DNA of 64,000 nucleotides from an uncultured Acetatifactor sp. (GCA_949840935.1 CATKXX010000009.1:1-64000), one strand, 5' to 3'. Shown: positions 51,420 to 61,056, counted from the stretch's first letter. Notes: generated by a model not told the origin, from the sequence alone. Program-made: numbers and translations.

Positions 51420-51909
51420 TCAGAACCCCTCCTTTTCTTCCTGTAGTTGCTAAATTATATGCTCTGGATATAATTTCGGGAAATGACTCTGCATTATTTG
51501 GCGATACGGAATATTTTGTTATATGCTTCACCATGGATACAATTTCCATTTCCTGAAATCCGTTCTGCCGGACCCCGGAATATCCCCTTTGTTCATTTGT
51601 CGGGACATTCCCGCTAATACCCATTACCGGAATCCCATCAAACCAGGCATCTGCCAGTCCGCCAAAAGCATTTACAGCACCTGGCCCCGAGGTTGTAAAG
51701 TATACTCCCAATTTACCGCTTGTCCTGGCCAGTCCATCTGCGGCATACGCACACCCCTGTTCGTTATAGCATACATGCACTTTTATTTCCGATTTTCTCT
51801 CATATAACGCATCCATAAAAGGGACTATATATCCACCGGGAAATCCGAAGACATCCGTGACATCGTGTTTGATCAGAAAGTCAACCAAATATTCGGCACA
51901 ATTCATCAT
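51373..51909 (-). pseudogene. ThDP-dependent enzyme, N-terminal pyrimidine-binding part (split gene)
   Basis: 178 residues: AEYLVDFLIKHDVTDVFGFP start, the catalytic Glu in YNEQGCAYAADG, FTTSGPGAVNA and the end GGVLIDFPYDIQK, after which the frame stops. Acetolactate-synthase-like enzymes normally continue into the central domain here. Its ATG overlaps the aldolase stop (ATGA). Confidence 0.75.
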
Positions 51910-52943
51910 TCCCGCTCTCCTCCCCTGTATTTTCCCATTATGCAGTCAAGTGCTGTAAAGTCTGTTTTAGAATAACCGACCCCATATCTCGTTCTCTGCA
52001 GAGGAGTCAGTTTCCCAATAACGTTATAAATCTGATTTGCTGTACAATCATATTTCTTTTTCAGATAATAAGCATTATCCACATGAGAATGCATGGTTCC
52101 GCAGACGTACATGGAAAGGTCATATCCCCAGTTTACAAACGGCAGTAATGGAGTTATATATCTGTCAATCGTTTGGAGCAATACAGGGATATCATACTTT
52201 TTTCCATACCTTTTGTTCAAATAGTCAGCCAGTATTTCGGTCTTGGCATTACCGGCACCTCTTCCCATTCCAAAGAGCGAACCGTCAATGATCACATCCC
52301 GTCCCGATTCTTTCGCCAGGTCAATCAACAATTCAGCCAGTCCGCATGATAACCCAAGATTATCATGTGAATGAAGCCCGATTTTTATATCTTTATCAAG
52401 CAGGCTGTCAACTTGCCCAAAAATCACCTTCAAATCATTAAGATACATGGCGCCAAAAGTATCTACCACTGAAAATGACGCAGGTTTTACTTCATTAACT
52501 TTCTCAAGTAATACATGTCTCTCCTCGTCAGTATAGCTTATCAAGTCCATCGGATTAAACTGAATGAAATACCCCTTTTTTTGCGCCCCAATGCAAAACT
52601 GTAAGGAATCATCCATTTCATGTTTTGCAAAAGAAATCCTGAGCCATTTAAATGAGCTGCCATCACAGTCGTCAAGATTTTTCAAAGAATATCTGCTATT
52701 ATCACAAAATCCAAGGTAATTGGAATTCTTTCTTTCTTTTGGAAGATACTTTATAATATCCTTTGAATTGTGATAGACAATTGTTTCACCGCTCACGTTA
52801 TCCTGAAGGAAACCCGTCTCAATAAAGTCAATACCGGCATCTGTCATTCCCTGGATTATTCCTTTTACAAATTCCGGATCAGAATTTTTATTAAGCAGAT
52901 ATCCTCCATCCCTTATGGTACAGTCCGCAATTTGTACACTCAC
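51906..52943 (-). CDS. DRE-TIM aldolase / HMG-CoA-lyase-like enzyme
   Basis: 345 residues. The DRE-type signature DCTIRDGGYLLN (7-18), a metal-binding HSHDNLGLS (about 192-200) and DGSLFGMGRGAGN mark the superfamily of 4-hydroxy-2-oxoacid aldolases, HMG-CoA lyase and isopropylmalate synthase. The GGY variant is closest to the 4-hydroxy-2-oxovalerate-aldolase type. It would join pyruvate to, or cleave it from, an aldehyde. It overlaps both neighbours by 4 bp. Confidence 0.8.
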   Translation of the reverse strand: MSVQIADCTIRDGGYLLNKNSDPEFVKGIIQGMTDAGIDFIETGFLQDNVSGETIVYHNSKDIIKYLPKERKNSNYLGFCDNSRYSLKNLDDCDGSSFKWLRISFAKHEMDDSLQFCIGAQKKGYFIQFNPMDLISYTDEERHVLLEKVNEVKPASFSVVDTFGAMYLNDLKVIFGQVDSLLDKDIKIGLHSHDNLGLSCGLAELLIDLAKESGRDVIIDGSLFGMGRGAGNAKTEILADYLNKRYGKKYDIPVLLQTIDRYITPLLPFVNWGYDLSMYVCGTMHSHVDNAYYLKKKYDCTANQIYNVIGKLTPLQRTRYGVGYSKTDFTALDCIMGKYRGGERE

Positions 52944-53593
52944 TTTTTTATCATCTCCTTATATATCGCGTTACAAATATCAAAATCTTCGGGATAGTCA
53001 ATATCCATTGCTTCTATCCTGCCCACTTCTTTTATGTACGGACGGGAACCTAACCGGCGATTATGTTCTATAAATGACTTCTTTGTAAATACATACGCTA
53101 TGGAAGTTTCCCCATATATCAGCGGGAGATCCTGGGTACGCGGAAAATGATCCGGATTAAAGTTGATAGGATTTCCATTTTCCCACAAAAAAGTCCTGAT
53201 TGCTTCCGCACAAAACGCGCTGTCATATTCTCCGCTCCTGACATGCATGATACAATCATCAAGAGTTTCTGATTTTGCAAACGGCGATGTCGTATGTGCA
53301 TTTACATATATATCAGCCTCAACTGTTTTCATAAATTCTCTGATAATATCATTTGCATTAATATCATCCCCATCTAAATATTCAGGGCGTTTCAAAAATT
53401 TAACTTTCTGTAATAGATATGGCTTTATTGATTCGTCCGAACAGTAAATATATGTTTCGTCAATACACCTTGATCCAAGACATGCCTTCTGGATAAAATG
53501 CATTAAAGGAGTTCCATCGCATAGTGGTTTTATATTCTTATGCGGAATCCTTACACTTGAAAGTTTAATCGGAATCAAAGCTACAGTTTTCAT
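52940..53593 (-). CDS. CMP-sugar (acylneuraminate-type) cytidylyltransferase
   Basis: 217 residues from the ATG after GGCAGGAG. The N-terminal ALIPIKLSSVRIPHKNIKPL replaces the usual ARGGSKR form of the nucleotide loop, TSPFAKSETLDDCI is the substrate region, and EAMDIDYPEDFDIC supplies the metal Asp residues. Family members activate sialic acid, Kdo and related ulosonic acids with CTP. It overlaps the upstream gene by ATGA. Confidence 0.82.
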   Translation of the reverse strand: MKTVALIPIKLSSVRIPHKNIKPLCDGTPLMHFIQKACLGSRCIDETYIYCSDESIKPYLLQKVKFLKRPEYLDGDDINANDIIREFMKTVEADIYVNAHTTSPFAKSETLDDCIMHVRSGEYDSAFCAEAIRTFLWENGNPINFNPDHFPRTQDLPLIYGETSIAYVFTKKSFIEHNRRLGSRPYIKEVGRIEAMDIDYPEDFDICNAIYKEMIKK

Positions 53594-56286
53594 AGTTTTT
53601 CTCCTGCCTGCCGCTTTTTCAGCACCCATGCATTGAACAATCCATCCGCCATCCCGTCCTCGTAAGATATGTTTTCCAGGATTTCCAGTTTACATTTTTC
53701 TTCCTCTGCAATCCGTTCAAACAGCCCGTCCTCAAACCACTGCTCCCATTCATCTATCTCAAGCAGTCCCATTGCCTTTTTATTCTTGTCAATGATCACT
53801 GCCTCCCCGCCTGGCTTGGTTACACGCAGCATTTCCCTTACCGCATTGTCCGGGAAAATACTGTGCTCCAGAGATTCCACCGCATACACGATATCGAAAG
53901 TATCATCCCCGTAGGGAATCTGTGTCAGGATACCACTGCGCGTTTCTATGGCAGGGGCTATATCTTCCATCACCTTTTCCGACAGGTCAACCCCGCAGCA
54001 CTTCATCCCGGGGAAGGCTTCGTGCAGATGATTCAGATATCTCCCCTTTCCGCATCCCACATCGCAGATAATCCCGGCCTTTCCGTCTCTTACCTTCCGC
54101 AATATGACCTGATACCGGCCATCCTCTTTGGCTATGGTATCCGGGAAAACAGCAGCCTGTTCTTCAAATTCCAGTTTATTTTTAAAATATACCGCATCCA
54201 GAAAATATTTTACCGCCCAGCTAATCTCACTGTCTGCAAAATAATCGGGATATTCTTTTCTGTCCGCCGCCTTAGGCGCATCAATAACCGGATAACTGCC
54301 ATACCACCCGCCGCTTTCATTCTGTAACCTTACAGCATATGACAACGCCTTATTCCCATGCTCTGAATCACCCAGTTTAAACCATACGACGGCCATCTGG
54401 AACATTCCCGTAGAGCAGACCCAGTTTACATCCCTGTAAGCGGGGACATAGCCCTTCTCATCCATGATCTGCCCTATCTGCCTCATAGCCCTGCCCGCTA
54501 TGTCTTTCCGTCCAATATCGCACAATCCTTCCATAACATAAGCGTAAAAATGAGAAAGGAAACTAAAATCATTTATGGCAGCACTCTCATGGCTTATATA
54601 ATAATCCGCCGCCTTTTCCGCCGCCTTACGGTACTTTTCTTCTCCCAATACCCTGGCGGCTTCATACAAGGGCGACAAGCAGTACAAGTGTATCAGCTCG
54701 GAGCAGATTCCCTCCTCGCCCCACGCTTCCCTGGAAGGCGTCGTCATCCTGCCGCTTTCCTCCATATTAGTCAGGATCCACTCACATCCGCGCCTGATAG
54801 CATCATCCGCCTCCTCCATTCTATCCCTGACTGCCAGAAGGCCCTTTAAAATCTGCGCTGTGTCAAATACATAAGGAGCCCTGCCTTCCGTATCATACCA
54901 GGCGCCGCAGGGATGCTGTATGGAACACAGCCACCTGGCATAAGATAATGCAAGCTCTGTAAATCCCCAGCGCATCAGTGTAGGAATATAGTAGCCTGTC
55001 ACTTCGGGATAACCAGCCTGTAAATTGCTGTTATGGACAATCCCCCCGTCTGCCATTGTATTTTTTTCAATCCAGCCCTTTGCCCTGCCGCATACGTCCA
55101 GCCAGGGAACCGCCTCCCCCACAGTTGGTTTCTTTAAATGATGAACCAGCTCCAGATAAACCTCATAACCTGTCACATTATTTTCCTCCAGCTGAGCTGT
55201 CAGGACAGGAAGCTTCCTTGCATCCACAGAAACCACGATCTGATAATCCTCCTGCATCACTTTCATTCGTTCAAAGGAAATGACCTCCTTACCGCAGACC
55301 TGGGTTCCCACAATTTCTGCATTATTGTCAGCAAAATACGCGATTTTGTCACTGCCGAAGTAATCCAGGGCTTTTCTTCCAAACACCCCTGCGCCAAATA
55401 AAATAATCTTCTTACTCTCATCCATCCTATTTTCCCTCTCTGTCCATCTTAACGCTTTCGGAAGCCCCCGCCCCCCAAAAAACTTCTTCTGAAGAATCTC
55501 CTTTTTGCCGGGTTCCTGCCAACACATTTCCAGGTACAAAGATTCCCTTTCCTGCCCTTCTGCCCGGGACAATAAGAATTCCAGCTCCCGGCACCGGAGC
55601 CTGTAAAGCTGTCGTTCGATTTTTTCCGCTTTTGTCTGCGTCAGGCTTTCCCCATGATTGCGATATTGATACAGCTGGCGCGGCAAGTGCCCAATAGGAT
55701 AACATTTGGCAATACGAAGCCAATAATCATAATCCTCTACCAGGAACATCCCAGTATCGTATTCTCCAATTGCCTCCGCAGCCTCCCTTCGGTAAAGGAA
55801 ACAGGCCCCAACACAGTCGTTACCATATAATTCCTTTACTTCCCTGGACACCGAACCGGTTTTTTCCCCGTTTTCATCGATATAATCCATATCAGCATAT
55901 ACCAGCCCTGCTTCACGGTCTGTTTCCAAATATTCCACCATCTCACATAAGGCCCCCGGCAGATAACGATTATCATCTGATGTCCAGGTAAAATATTTCC
56001 CCCTGGCCCTGGCAAACCCTATATTGAGCGAACCAGGAAGCTTTAGATTTATTTCATTGTGTATCACCTGAATCCGCCCGTCCTGCTTCTGGCAGGCATC
56101 CATGATCACTGCAGTGTCATCTGTAGAACAATCATCTACCAGAATCAGCTCCCAGTCCGAAAAACTCTGTCCTGTTACGCTGTCAATCGACTCTCTCAGA
56201 TATTTCTCCCCATTGTAGACCGGCATTACAATGCTGACCAGAGGATGATTCCATTTCTCTTTTCCTGCTTTTTTGTATCCATCCAT
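53590..56286 (-). CDS. Four-part protein: GT2, Rossmann, alpha/alpha-toroid, SAM methyltransferase
   Basis: 898 residues. GT2 (about 12-250; SIVMPVYNGEKYL, DDCSTD, EDYDYWLRIA), a nucleotide-binding Rossmann module (ILFGAGVFGRKALDYF, about 295-390), a helical toroid resembling unsaturated-glycan hydrolases (about 400-715; GGIVHNSNLQAGYPE, CGAWYD, GGWYGSYP) and a class I methyltransferase (735-898; DVGCGKGRY, GVDLSE). It could add and then methyl-cap a glycan residue. GT2 and methyltransferase calls are firm; the toroid function is unknown. Confidence 0.8.
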   Translation of the reverse strand: MDGYKKAGKEKWNHPLVSIVMPVYNGEKYLRESIDSVTGQSFSDWELILVDDCSTDDTAVIMDACQKQDGRIQVIHNEINLKLPGSLNIGFARARGKYFTWTSDDNRYLPGALCEMVEYLETDREAGLVYADMDYIDENGEKTGSVSREVKELYGNDCVGACFLYRREAAEAIGEYDTGMFLVEDYDYWLRIAKCYPIGHLPRQLYQYRNHGESLTQTKAEKIERQLYRLRCRELEFLLSRAEGQERESLYLEMCWQEPGKKEILQKKFFGGRGLPKALRWTERENRMDESKKIILFGAGVFGRKALDYFGSDKIAYFADNNAEIVGTQVCGKEVISFERMKVMQEDYQIVVSVDARKLPVLTAQLEENNVTGYEVYLELVHHLKKPTVGEAVPWLDVCGRAKGWIEKNTMADGGIVHNSNLQAGYPEVTGYYIPTLMRWGFTELALSYARWLCSIQHPCGAWYDTEGRAPYVFDTAQILKGLLAVRDRMEEADDAIRRGCEWILTNMEESGRMTTPSREAWGEEGICSELIHLYCLSPLYEAARVLGEEKYRKAAEKAADYYISHESAAINDFSFLSHFYAYVMEGLCDIGRKDIAGRAMRQIGQIMDEKGYVPAYRDVNWVCSTGMFQMAVVWFKLGDSEHGNKALSYAVRLQNESGGWYGSYPVIDAPKAADRKEYPDYFADSEISWAVKYFLDAVYFKNKLEFEEQAAVFPDTIAKEDGRYQVILRKVRDGKAGIICDVGCGKGRYLNHLHEAFPGMKCCGVDLSEKVMEDIAPAIETRSGILTQIPYGDDTFDIVYAVESLEHSIFPDNAVREMLRVTKPGGEAVIIDKNKKAMGLLEIDEWEQWFEDGLFERIAEEEKCKLEILENISYEDGMADGLFNAWVLKKRQAGEKL

Positions 56287-56308
56287 TTACTCATTCCTGT
56301 CCGGCATC

Positions 56309-57496
56309 TTACGTTTCCATGATAAGCCGGATCCTCTCTTGAAACTTTTCCCCGGGCTGTATGTAACTGATCTGTTCCTCCCTGACGCCTCTTTCCACAA
56401 GACTGTCCGCAATCTGCCTGCACATCTGTGTATCCAGGATTGCTATAAAAATGCTGTCGAAATCGCAATCCTCCAACTGCTCCAGCCCCATTACCGGAAG
56501 GCCCCTGCTTTGATATGACTGATATCTCTGATCTAACCAGAGACAAATCTTCCCTATCTTTTTTTCTGTCACTACACGATACACCGCCTGCCCAAATCCC
56601 CCTGCCCCATACAGGACTACTCTTTTAGCGGTAAAATACCGGTCAAAAGGCTCACAGCCAATAAAACAGTCTGTGTTTTTTAACATCATAATAAAAAGCA
56701 TGTACTGATAAAGCTGTGACATCATTACTTCCTGCTTCCTGCATTTTGCAAAAGCCCTTTTTAAATCACAGTACAGATTTCTGGCCTGAGAAAGTTCCAT
56801 GGGCTTTCCAACCATGGAATCCGGCCTTTTTCGGTAATGGTAGGGTGTGTATCTCAGGTTCTGCAGATTTTCAGCCTCCAATAATACCTGAAAAGTACAG
56901 TCTGCATCCTCTCCCATTTTTATATGTTCGTTCACCCGGGACTGGACCCGTTTTATCAGATCCGCCCTGATCAATTTGCATACCAGATTAGGGAGGACTC
57001 CAAAGGAAAAGAAATGGCCTCCGCACAGCATATGAGGATACACCTTTTCCTCAATCTCTTCTTTCCGATAATATCCCTCTGCCAGCATATTTTCTTTTTT
57101 CGTACAGCCGTACTCGTATTCCTCTACCAATCCATACAAAACCATATCTGTATCTTTCACAGTCATTTTTTCAAGAATGGTCTCATAAGCCTGTGGGTCA
57201 ATCCAGTCGTCCGCATCGGCAAAGGTAATGTATTCTCCTGTTGCATAAGAAATTCCCGCATTCCTGGCGCTCACCTGTCCCCCGTTTTCTTTGTGGATTA
57301 CCACAATCCGGCAATCCGCAGCAGCATATGCATCGCAAATGTCCGGGCATTCATCCGTTGACCCGTCATCCACGAGAATGATTTCCAGTTTTCGATAAGT
57401 CTGTCTGAGCACGCTGTCAATGCATTTCTCCAGATATGGCCCCGCGTTATATATAGGTATAACAATACTGATCAATGGCTGCCAGTCTGCGTTCAT
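56309..57496 (-). CDS. GT2 glycosyltransferase with C-terminal Rossmann module
   Basis: 395 residues from the ATG after GAGGGG. ISIVIPIYNAGPYLEKCIDS, VDDGSTD and FADADDWID (the DxD) define the GT2 domain (about 5-230). The C-terminus has VVLYGAGGFGQAVYRV (about 295-310), the same kind of module as in the next protein of the operon. Sugar specificity unknown. Confidence 0.88.
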   Translation of the reverse strand: MNADWQPLISIVIPIYNAGPYLEKCIDSVLRQTYRKLEIILVDDGSTDECPDICDAYAAADCRIVVIHKENGGQVSARNAGISYATGEYITFADADDWIDPQAYETILEKMTVKDTDMVLYGLVEEYEYGCTKKENMLAEGYYRKEEIEEKVYPHMLCGGHFFSFGVLPNLVCKLIRADLIKRVQSRVNEHIKMGEDADCTFQVLLEAENLQNLRYTPYHYRKRPDSMVGKPMELSQARNLYCDLKRAFAKCRKQEVMMSQLYQYMLFIMMLKNTDCFIGCEPFDRYFTAKRVVLYGAGGFGQAVYRVVTEKKIGKICLWLDQRYQSYQSRGLPVMGLEQLEDCDFDSIFIAILDTQMCRQIADSLVERGVREEQISYIQPGEKFQERIRLIMET

Positions 57497-57515
57497 TGTT
57501 CTTATTTCCCCTCTT

Positions 57516-60170
57516 TTATAATGATACTTTTTCTTTTTCCAGCTCAAAATGTCTTCCCTGTTTCATACAGTAACAAATCAGCGATTTCAGGTCTGCAAAC
57601 CCTTGTTCTTCAAACAGCAATGCATTCCTGTCCAAAAGCAATCCAAAACTGTCTGCATTCACAGACGTCTCTGTCACTGCAGACGGTTCAAAATCCTCCG
57701 CCCGATACTCAGTTTCCAATGTATCCAGATTAGTTACCAGCATCCCGCCCATGCTCTGCAGCGTACAGATCAGCTCATTTCCCGCCTGTCTGAAATAAGG
57801 CTGTGCTTCACTTACACAAAACATATGGTCTCCCATATCATATAGCAGCCGAAGCTCTCTCTTATCCCTGTCCAACACATACAGCTTCCTGACATCCCCG
57901 GAATACAGAAACAGCTCCCCTCCTGCAAAGCAGATTCCCTGATATGGCGCAAATCCAATCGTATAATGAAAGAGCTGGGGAAAGGGATACCTGTCCGCAA
58001 CTCCCTTCTCCCGGTTCCAGCATACAATATCCGAAGCATCCGCCAGCGTATACCAGAAGTTATTCCCGTCATATGTGATATGCTGTACCTTTTTATCCGG
58101 CAGCAGATACGTCCTCACTGTCCGGGAGGACGCGTCTGTGACGTGCAGCCTGCCTTTCCCCGCTTCCAGAGTATAAAAGCATTCCCCGCCCATCGCGCCG
58201 TGCCGGAGAGGGAAGTCATCCGAAACCGGCCTCCACCAACCCTCCCGCACAGGTTCTTCCTCCTGCGCACTCAGGCTCCATAATCCCTGGGCTCCCCGGC
58301 AGGGCAGCATATACAGCCGGTCATTCCACAGGAAGGGCTCCCAGGTCTCCTGCTTCTCTGACAATTCACCCTTTTTCCCAAGGAAATCGTACTCCTGCTG
58401 TTCCCCGCTTTCCATATCATAAACATGGAGGCATTGTGCCATGGCAGGCAGAAAGAATATCCTGTTTTGCAGCTTTGCACACCGCAGATGCATATTCCGC
58501 ACATCACTCTCATATCCGGCCCAGAAGGACTGCCTGTCTACGGTTCCCGTTTCCCTGTCCACAATAACCAGGGCGTTGTAATTGGTATTAGAAAAGTATA
58601 GCTTTCCCTTATCCTCCACAAAATCTGCCATACTGTGATATACCCGGTATTCCCTGGCCAGTTTCCTGTTTTCTTCCCTGTTTCCTTCATGATCCAGCGC
58701 GGAAATCAGCGACGGCTTGCCCGATGTCTGAAATGGCTGTATAATGGCATTCATCTCGCCATAATATATATCACAGGCGCACACCGCCCGGTCGATATTA
58801 TCTGTTTCATCGCAAATTCCCCAGCCATCCTCCCTGTAACGGTCGATCATCGACTGATATCTCACTCCAAGCTCCGGTGACACCTGATTTAAAATCTTTT
58901 TCATCACAGGCTGCGGCCTCCACCACAGCAGGACGGATTCTTTCACCTGTTCCAACGTGCCGAACATCGCCTCCAGCTTGTCCAGGGCCTTCTGCCCATA
59001 CGCCGCATAAACTGTCACATCGTTAGCGCTCAGAATGATCTTTTTCCGGGTGCCATCCGGCTTCAACGTAAGGGGAAGCCATTCCGGCAACAATTCCAGG
59101 GTTTCCTCCTTCACCTCAATCTCATTGATGGACACCAGCCCGGCATCCGCAGCACGGTGCTGAAGGTCTTTCACATATACGCGAAGCTGTCGCAGCTGCC
59201 TCGCATAAAAGGGATAATCATGTGTAGCCCCTCCCCTCACTATGTATAAATAATTCTGATAGATGCATCTGAGGACGCTGTCATACCCGCTTGGCACCGG
59301 CAGCATAAAATTCTCAAAAGTCGCGCTGTATCCATCCTCGAACCACTCCTTTGGATATTTCCTGTATGGGAATTGGACATAATCCAGAAACTCCACCAGG
59401 TAATCGCTCTCTTTTTCACTGTACATCATCGCAAGGTAATTCGCCCACCTCCAGAGCCCGGAGGACAGGCTGCCCCATTCTTCGTTCCTGATCAGACGAT
59501 GATCTATCCGCAATCCACAGTTTTTTTCCAGATACCGTATGCCCAGTTTTATTTCATCCGTTACGCTTTTCTTACGTTTTTCTATTTCCTTCTTTTCTTT
59601 TTCCGTTACTTCCACAGATGATCCGGATTCTGCGTCATATTCCCCTCTGCTCAGATTTTTTGCCAGCTGGGCAATCCTTGAAGTCATGGTAAAAAGCTCC
59701 TGCTGCATCATCCTGTCTTTCTTATTCCGCGGCAGATAGTCCAGGGGAAAAATGTCCAGTCCCACCGTGAAAGGGCATCCGTGGTATTTCTCCAGCCATG
59801 ATGCAGAAACATTGATACCGTCCCCGTTATTCAGGCAGGTGTTAAACTGTTCGTAGCCTTCCTCTGTCTGAGGGCTGCGGACACGAAAGCTTTCCGGCAG
59901 CTCCCTTGGCAATATCTGCATCAGCTTATTATAATCCGGCCGTTTCATCCAGATATCCATGTCGTCATCCCAGGGCACAAACCCTTCATGCCGGATGGCG
60001 CCCAGCAGAGTCCCGTATGCTGCGTACCATTTCAGGCCATGGCGGCTGCAGACCTCCGCCACCATCTGCAGCACCTCCAGCTCCGCCGCCCACAGAGTCT
60101 TCATCGTAGTATCCAGGTAAAACCCCTCCCGGATCTCCTGTTGAAAAAAGCCCTCCTGAAATTCCAGCAT
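57516..60170 (-). CDS. LicD-family nucleotidyl/phospho-transferase with C-terminal propeller-like domain
   Basis: 884 residues from the ATG after GGGAGGG. LicD motifs are AYGTLLGAIRHEGF (51-64) and WDDDMDIWM (67-75); members attach phosphocholine or other phospho-alcohols to glycans. A middle part (about 370-520) with IILSANDVTVYAAYGQKALD resembles a glycosyl/phospho-transferase fold. The last 340 residues have repeated W/Y strands (KLYFSNTNYNALVIVD, RIFFLPAMAQCLHVYD, NNFWYTLADA) that predict a beta-propeller. First gene of the operon. Confidence 0.82.
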   Translation of the reverse strand: MLEFQEGFFQQEIREGFYLDTTMKTLWAAELEVLQMVAEVCSRHGLKWYAAYGTLLGAIRHEGFVPWDDDMDIWMKRPDYNKLMQILPRELPESFRVRSPQTEEGYEQFNTCLNNGDGINVSASWLEKYHGCPFTVGLDIFPLDYLPRNKKDRMMQQELFTMTSRIAQLAKNLSRGEYDAESGSSVEVTEKEKKEIEKRKKSVTDEIKLGIRYLEKNCGLRIDHRLIRNEEWGSLSSGLWRWANYLAMMYSEKESDYLVEFLDYVQFPYRKYPKEWFEDGYSATFENFMLPVPSGYDSVLRCIYQNYLYIVRGGATHDYPFYARQLRQLRVYVKDLQHRAADAGLVSINEIEVKEETLELLPEWLPLTLKPDGTRKKIILSANDVTVYAAYGQKALDKLEAMFGTLEQVKESVLLWWRPQPVMKKILNQVSPELGVRYQSMIDRYREDGWGICDETDNIDRAVCACDIYYGEMNAIIQPFQTSGKPSLISALDHEGNREENRKLAREYRVYHSMADFVEDKGKLYFSNTNYNALVIVDRETGTVDRQSFWAGYESDVRNMHLRCAKLQNRIFFLPAMAQCLHVYDMESGEQQEYDFLGKKGELSEKQETWEPFLWNDRLYMLPCRGAQGLWSLSAQEEEPVREGWWRPVSDDFPLRHGAMGGECFYTLEAGKGRLHVTDASSRTVRTYLLPDKKVQHITYDGNNFWYTLADASDIVCWNREKGVADRYPFPQLFHYTIGFAPYQGICFAGGELFLYSGDVRKLYVLDRDKRELRLLYDMGDHMFCVSEAQPYFRQAGNELICTLQSMGGMLVTNLDTLETEYRAEDFEPSAVTETSVNADSFGLLLDRNALLFEEQGFADLKSLICYCMKQGRHFELEKEKVSL

Positions 60171-60329
60171 GTCCCGCCCTCCCTGTATTTCATGAATGCA
60201 CGCGCCCGACGGCACAGCTTCCTATAAGAAAAAATGCTTCCGTTATCCCACGAAAGCACCTTTACAAGATTCCCTATTCTGCCTCCATGCAGCTGCTCTC
60301 CTGTGTACCCTGTACTGCAGCTACAAATA

Positions 60330-60360
60330 ATTTTACCCCCCCCCCGTATATTTTTGTCAA
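60330..60360 (-). promoter_or_regulatory. Operon promoter with G10 tract in the spacer (phase-variable type)
   Basis: Minus strand TTGACA (60360-60355) and TAAAAT (60335-60330), 19 bp apart. The spacer contains ten consecutive G (plus-strand C at 60336-60345). Loss of two G would give the ideal 17 bp. It lies 12 bp after the tepA stop and about 160 bp before the licD start. Confidence 0.75.
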
Positions 60361-60372
60361 GAAAAATATGCG

Positions 60373-61056
60373 TCAGATCAGCTCGTGCAGCTTTGCGATC
60401 GCCTTGTTTATCCCTCCCACCTCGTCAATGATCCCATATTTCACCGCATCCTCACCTACCAGTATCGTCCCCACATCCTTGGTCAGGATTCCGGTCTCCG
60501 TCATCAGCTCCTCATAAACCTGCTTATTGGCCCTGCAGTGATTACAGACAAAGCTTGTAATACGATCCTGGATCAGCTTGAAATATTCAAAGGTCTGGGG
60601 AACACCGATCACAGTACCGTTCATTCTGACCGGATGTATCACCATAGTTCCTGTAGGCACAATAAAAGAATAATCCGTGCTGACAGCAATCGGCACTCCG
60701 ATGGAATGGCTTCCTCCCAGCACCAGGGAAACAGTGGGCTTGCTCAGGGAGGCGATCATCTCGGCAATGGCCAGCCCGGCCTCCACATCGCCGCCCATGG
60801 TATTCAGCAGCACCAGCACCCCCTGGATATCCCTGCTGTCCTCAATGGCCGCCAGGCTAGGCAGAATATGTTCATATTTTGTGGTCTTGGAATTGTTGGA
60901 GAGATTCTCATGTCCCTCTATCTCCCCTATGATAGAAATCAGGTGGATATCTTCCATTTTCCCGCTCTCATTTAATTCCACCTGCCCTGTCTTTTCTATC
61001 CGCTCGTCTTTCTTTTCCTCTATCTCCAGTTTATCTTTCTTTTTCTCCTCTGACAT
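60373..61056 (-). CDS. tepA: TepA / ClpP-like serine protease (YmfB type)
   Basis: 227 residues. A charged N-terminus (1-40) precedes a ClpP/SppA-fold domain; the Ser nucleophile lies in LGGSHSIGVPIA (about 114-125), and VIHPVRMNG holds the catalytic His. In B. subtilis tepA (ymfB) is adjacent to spoIIIE. Here ftsK/spoIIIE is 13 kb away with the glycan operon between. Confidence 0.85.
   Translation of the reverse strand: MSEEKKKDKLEIEEKKDERIEKTGQVELNESGKMEDIHLISIIGEIEGHENLSNNSKTTKYEHILPSLAAIEDSRDIQGVLVLLNTMGGDVEAGLAIAEMIASLSKPTVSLVLGGSHSIGVPIAVSTDYSFIVPTGTMVIHPVRMNGTVIGVPQTFEYFKLIQDRITSFVCNHCRANKQVYEELMTETGILTKDVGTILVGEDAVKYGIIDEVGGINKAIAKLHELI

Noticed and set aside
50301..53593. Phosphonate biosynthesis (ThDP decarboxylase plus cytidylyltransferase)
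   Set aside because: No PEP mutase or other phosphonate gene is present, and the GT and KdsC-YhcH genes point to a keto-sugar acid.
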